A DNA stretch of 64,000 nt from the NCBI GenBank assembly GCA_030015575.1, contig CM057338.1, positions 827,630,353 through 827,694,352 of the forward strand. The letters run 5' to 3'. This DNA comes from Agapanthus africanus. Lineage: Eukaryota; Streptophyta; Magnoliopsida; Asparagales; Amaryllidaceae. A program made the position numbers and the translations under genes. Below the pieces are notes generated by a model. The model searched no databases, was not told the DNA's origin, and worked only from the letters and a program-made list of their open reading frames with translations. Positions 60,507 through 64,000 of this stretch are shown in pieces (the stretch's first letter is position 1; each line of letters starts with the position of its first letter).

Positions 60507-61009
60507 CTTGTTCACACTAGAATATTACATTTAATACCGCCCATTCTTATACTCGTTTGTTTATAGGTAGGTGCTTTTAATCCGTGTTTGCTACATATTT
60601 ACAGTCTATAGGTTCCTAGTCCAAAATAATGCAAATGATACAAAATCTCTACTGTAACGCCAAAATCCAGAACATCTGTTGCCAGCAGATAAAAGCCGGG
60701 TTCCGATCATCCGTATCCGTCCAGTGCCGCGTACCAATTCCAGAGACAAGACAAATGACAGTGGTCATTCGTGTCTCGGACAAGCACAAAGCACGAGAGG
60801 GGCAGCACAAAGCATGAGGGAGGCAGCACAAGAATCAATGGGTGCGCGGAGCTCGAGGGAGAAAGGTCAAATCAATCAAAAGTGAAGCTATGTTTGGACT
60901 GTGCAGATCTGAGGAAATTGTGAAGGCATTTTGCAATTTGGGACATGTAGAACATCATAAGATAGCAACACAAGGAAACCCAGAAAATCCGAGATCCCAA
61001 TTCCACAAA

Positions 61010-61063
61010 ACCGCGGCGGAACCGCCGCCAAATGTGGGTTTTCGCGGCGAATCCGCCGCGGTT
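61010..61063 (+). promoter_or_regulatory. G1 LTR GC palindrome-pair hairpin
   Basis: CCGCGGCGGAACCGCCGCC (61011-61029) against CGCGGCGAATCCGCCGCGG (61043-61061), each self-complementary and together forming a long stem, just upstream of the TATA box. Confidence 0.68.
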
Positions 61064-61150
61064 TCGTGTCATCATATGACCAAATTTTAAGGTCAATTTG
61101 GTAATATCATTTAGGGCCAGAATGTTGTCCTAGGGTTTCAGCACGCAGCC

Positions 61151-61159
61151 TATAAATAG
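61151..61159 (+). promoter_or_regulatory. G1 TATA box
   Basis: TATAAATAG in the middle of the LTR, with a pyrimidine-rich stretch about 35-60 bp downstream. Confidence 0.65.
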
Positions 61160-62237
61160 CCCAGTTTTGTGCCAAGCCAAGGTCTTCTTCATGTCTTCTT
61201 TTCCTATCTCTTTTAGTATAGTTTAGTTTAGCTTCTTCTTCTTCTTCTTCATTCTTTCCTCCATGAAAATTGTAGTGAGAGCATTGAGTGGATGATGAAA
61301 TGAAGATGAGTGTTGTTTTTCTTATCTTGTATTTTTATTTCATTGCATTGTAATTTCATTTCTAGTGTAACTTTATTATTTGTTGTTAACTAGTTGTTGT
61401 TATTTCTTTTCTTGTTCCCTTTTCTTTTCTTCTTTTATCCGTATTTTCAAGCAATGATACATGACGGGGTTCCTTGCTAAGGTGAGGACCCAAGAGTTAG
61501 CTTGCTTCACTTGTAAAACTGTATTTCCCTTTTCTCTCATTTCTTCCTTCTTGTTTTGTTTTCTTTTCTTTTATAATGTGTGAATAATTTCCCACTTGTT
61601 AAGGTTAAGGAAGGTGGTATGAGGGACGGAGAAATCCCTTGTGCTTCTCTTCGCCAAACATCTTGAAACGAACCCTGACCAAACAAATGCAACCCCCTCA
61701 CTTAGGCGCGCTATACGTGATATATAGCCGCGACCTAAGTCGAGAAGTCGTTTAAGCGCACTACAACGTGATATGCAGTTGTGACTTAATTGGATACATG
61801 GTTGCGGGTGTTTGGCGGAGAGTTGGAAATAAGCGTATTTAGCGGACGGACAAGGGGCACTAGGAATGGATTTAGTGTTGGAAAGGTTGCTTAAACTCGC
61901 AAATCCCATTCCTATGTCCTTCTAATCCCCGCTACTTTCGATTATCCCAACATCGTTTTAAGAATGGCAAAAGATAAGCACAAGACTAATCCTAACTCTA
62001 CTAACCAACCTTAATCTTAACAAGCTTACTTGAACATAAATACAAACACTTAGGATAGAACTGAACAAACATATACACATTCTTTATTGACTCGTCTAAA
62101 ACTCGAACGGATATACAACCATCTCCATGTGGATCGACCCGTGCTCAACCGGCTAGTTGCGCAGCGACACCGTCCTGATCGCGGTTATAACTTTAGATGT
62201 TTGAACATCCGACACGCCAAAAGCGTGCGATCAAAAT

Positions 62238-62255
62238 GGCGCCGTTGCCGGGGAG
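62238..62255 (+). other. G1 primer binding site
   Basis: TGGCGCCGTTGCCGGGGA, the primer site typical of Tat/Athila-type elements, three bases after the LTR. Confidence 0.92.
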
Positions 62256-63282
62256 ACGGTAACGTATTTTCTTTCTTATTATTCGGGTTAATATTATTTT
62301 TGTATATATATAAAATTATAAATAAAATAGGATAAAAAAATCTTTTTGTTATTTTTGATAATTTTTGTGTGCAAGTGTACAGGCTAATCTGGAGCAAGTA
62401 CAGTAATTCAATCAAGAAACAGAGCATTTTATTTTGGGGTAGAGATCAAGGGGAGTGCAGGTAACCAAATCAGAGGCTCCAACTCTACTGTTTGACCGCG
62501 GAACCGCGGTCGAAGTGGGGCTTTGGCGGCGGTTCCGCGGCTGCATTGAGGCCTCTGTGCCCCAATTTTTTTTCTGCCTTTTCTCTTTCCTTTTAGCTTC
62601 TCTGTGAATTCCACTATACTGTATTTTCTGTAGGTTTCTTTGCATAGATTGCGCAGCCGCCAAATAATTTTTTGTTGTTTTAGATTTTTTGTTTGTTTAC
62701 CGCTTTGCATATATTAATACGGACATTAAGGGGCTTGAACACCAATTAAGATTGGGTGGGGGTTTCATCACCCTTCCTAAGACCCCACAGATCACATAAG
62801 GCATATGCATTGACCATTATTTAATTAAAAAATACTAGACTCAGCCCTAAGGACGTCGCGCTCAATAGGACAGAGGACTAGTTGTAGGCATCGGCCGTTG
62901 ATCCTAACCTGACTTTGCGGTGTCTAGGCAAGTGTGTCTAAGGCGAGTGGTTACTTAATTAGGGCCACTACTTGTAGTGGAGAGCCTCCCACTCACCTGG
63001 CACTTACTTGGCCGCAATTGGCGGTGAAGAGGCGGTTTGAGGTCCTATTTCTAGCCCTTTGGAACAGTTAGGAGCTGTCTAGCTGACCTAGGTGACCCTA
63101 GATCTAGGTGTGTTTGTGCATATTGTGATTGTGCTTGTAAATTTTAGTCTCATAATTCCGTATTCTTTAAAACAAACAATTTCAAAAACTCAAAAAACAA
63201 ACATTTTTTTAATAAAAAAATAAAAAATAAAAAAAAATCCACATTCTTTTTCCCTTCCTTTCCTTCTTCTTCTCTTCATATC
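62256..63282 (+). other. G1 leader
   Basis: About 1.0 kb, non-coding. Contains a second GC palindrome pair (62494-62543, about 240-290 nt from the primer site), the module shared with N1 (62885-63115) and an A-rich stretch (63170-63235) before the ORF. Confidence 0.75.
62494..62543 (+). promoter_or_regulatory. G1 leader GC palindrome-pair hairpin
   Basis: GACCGCGGAACCGCGGTC (62494-62511) and GGCGGCGGTTCCGCGG (62525-62540); the AA centre of the first pairs with the TT centre of the second. Same layout and nearly the same distance from the primer site as in the copia leaders. Confidence 0.7.
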
Positions 63283-64000
63283 ATGGGTACTTCACCTAGA
63301 AAAACTCTTGCCGAACTTTGGTACCCACAACCAGACATAACTTCCTACGGTTCTTGCTTTGGTCGAATTTCGAACGACCCCTCCATGCCTAAAATTTCAC
63401 TGAAAGATCGCATAGAAGCGTCTAGGACAAACACTTGCACTCCGCATTCCACTTTGTATCAACCTTTTCAACCTCCCGCACCCGCTTATGTTGATACCCC
63501 TTTTGCAAGTCGTCCTTTGTCCATCGCTGAACATATTGAACAATCTCATAGCCGATCTTTCACACCTTTCACTACTTCAAATTCTTGGGATCAACAATTC
63601 CATTCACCTTCGTATCCAAATGTTGATCCTACCCCTGTCCAGCCATTCAATTCCTACCAGTCCTACACGACTTTTACACCTTCCCTAGACATTGTTTTTG
63701 AACCGCCATTTGGGAGTTTTCAGTATCCAAACAACTTTGAATCTTTTACTGAAACCCTTTCACAACCCATGTCTAGTCTAGAACAGTCATTGGAAGACTT
63801 TAGGGTAGCGTCGTACCAACAGATGATGGATTTGAATGCGTCCATGGCCGCCCTCATGCAACCTAGTGACCCGGTAGCTAGTTTTCAACTAGCTCCAAAT
63901 TTTCCAATGTATGAAGAGACGGTAGGACAGGTTGAGAATTTGAGCGGAGAGAGTGAGCTGTACACCCTTCCAAATCAGACCTACCCGTTTCAATTTGAAT
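63283..64000 (+). CDS. gag: G1 gag or first ORF, N-terminal 239 codons (runs off the window)
   Basis: ATG at 63283 (MGTSPRKTLAELWYPQPDIT) opens a frame with no stop to the window end, 239 codons. The start is the first ATG after the A-rich leader end, and no upstream frame leads into it. The protein is rich in Ser, Pro, Gln and Phe, low-complexity in the middle, with a possibly helical stretch at about 165-195 (MSSLEQSLEDFRVASYQQMM). No zinc knuckle or gag core is visible yet, so it could be the N-terminus of gag or the extra ORF that some Tat-group elements carry before gag. Uninterrupted over 700 bp in a field of pseudogenes: G1 is probably young. Confidence 0.72.
   Translation, partial: MGTSPRKTLAELWYPQPDITSYGSCFGRISNDPSMPKISLKDRIEASRTNTCTPHSTLYQPFQPPAPAYVDTPFASRPLSIAEHIEQSHSRSFTPFTTSNSWDQQFHSPSYPNVDPTPVQPFNSYQSYTTFTPSLDIVFEPPFGSFQYPNNFESFTETLSQPMSSLEQSLEDFRVASYQQMMDLNASMAALMQPSDPVASFQLAPNFPMYEETVGQVENLSGESELYTLPNQTYPFQFE

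Larger units (their letters stand above)
60509..62234 (+). repeat. G1 5' LTR (Ty3/gypsy, Tat/Athila-like)
   Basis: 1,726 bp from TGTTCACACTAG to GTGCGATCA, followed by AAA and the primer site. Left flank CCACT (60504-60508) is the target duplication in R8; the right copy is outside. TATAAATAG at 61151-61159; GC palindrome pair at 61010-61063, about 90 bp upstream. Frames inside (for example 61571-61909) look accidental. Confidence 0.88.

Overview
The window looks like nuclear heterochromatin of a flowering plant with a large, repeat-rich genome. I found no host gene. Practically every base belongs to an LTR retrotransposon, and the elements are inserted into one another. The plant assignment rests on tRNA-iMet primer sites (TGGTATCAGAG), the plant Ty1/copia purine tract (CAAGTGGGAGAT just before TGTTGG), and a Tat/Athila-type Ty3/gypsy primer site (TGGCGCCGTTGCCGGGGA). 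I cannot name the species.

Layout (R = Ty1/copia, N = solo LTR, T and G = Ty3/gypsy). 1-8675: R1, minus strand, 5' half only, carrying solo LTR N1 (2658-5845) in its leader. 8676-11461: R2, plus strand, 3' end. 11462-11873: R3, minus-strand pol scrap, the oldest host. 11874-22134: R4, plus strand, the only element with a full-length gag-pol, carrying solo LTR N2 (13359-15117) in its 5' LTR. 22135-25111: R5, minus strand, a different copia lineage. 25112-27139: R6, plus strand, 5' LTR only. 27140-29241: R7, minus strand, 3' LTR. 29242-29276 plus 52627-60508: R8, minus strand. 29277-52626: R9, minus strand, inside the LTR of R8 (target duplication CTACA seen on both sides). 37349-46975: R10, minus strand, inside R9. 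46976-50361: T1, rearranged minus-strand gypsy. 60509-64000: G1, plus strand, with an open reading frame running off the edge. Reading the junctions gives a nest eight levels deep: R3 > R4 > R5 > R6 > R7 > R8 > R9 > R10.

The R elements (except R5) are one Angela/BARE-like group with LTRs of about 2.0-2.2 kb and leaders of about 2.3-3 kb. R1, R8 and R9 share a gag deletion: a 76-codon frame of unknown function replaces gag directly before protease. R4 keeps gag and is the natural model for the helper partner. In every copia leader that is present I see (a) a GC-rich palindrome hairpin about 190-240 nt after the primer site and (b) an array of three hairpins about 205-210 nt long before gag. 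The array has covarying stems and a tetraloop that is nearly always the same within an element but differs between elements. A similar GC hairpin recurs in the unrelated gypsy LTRs and in the gypsy leader. These RNA-like signals, not protein genes, are the most interesting content.
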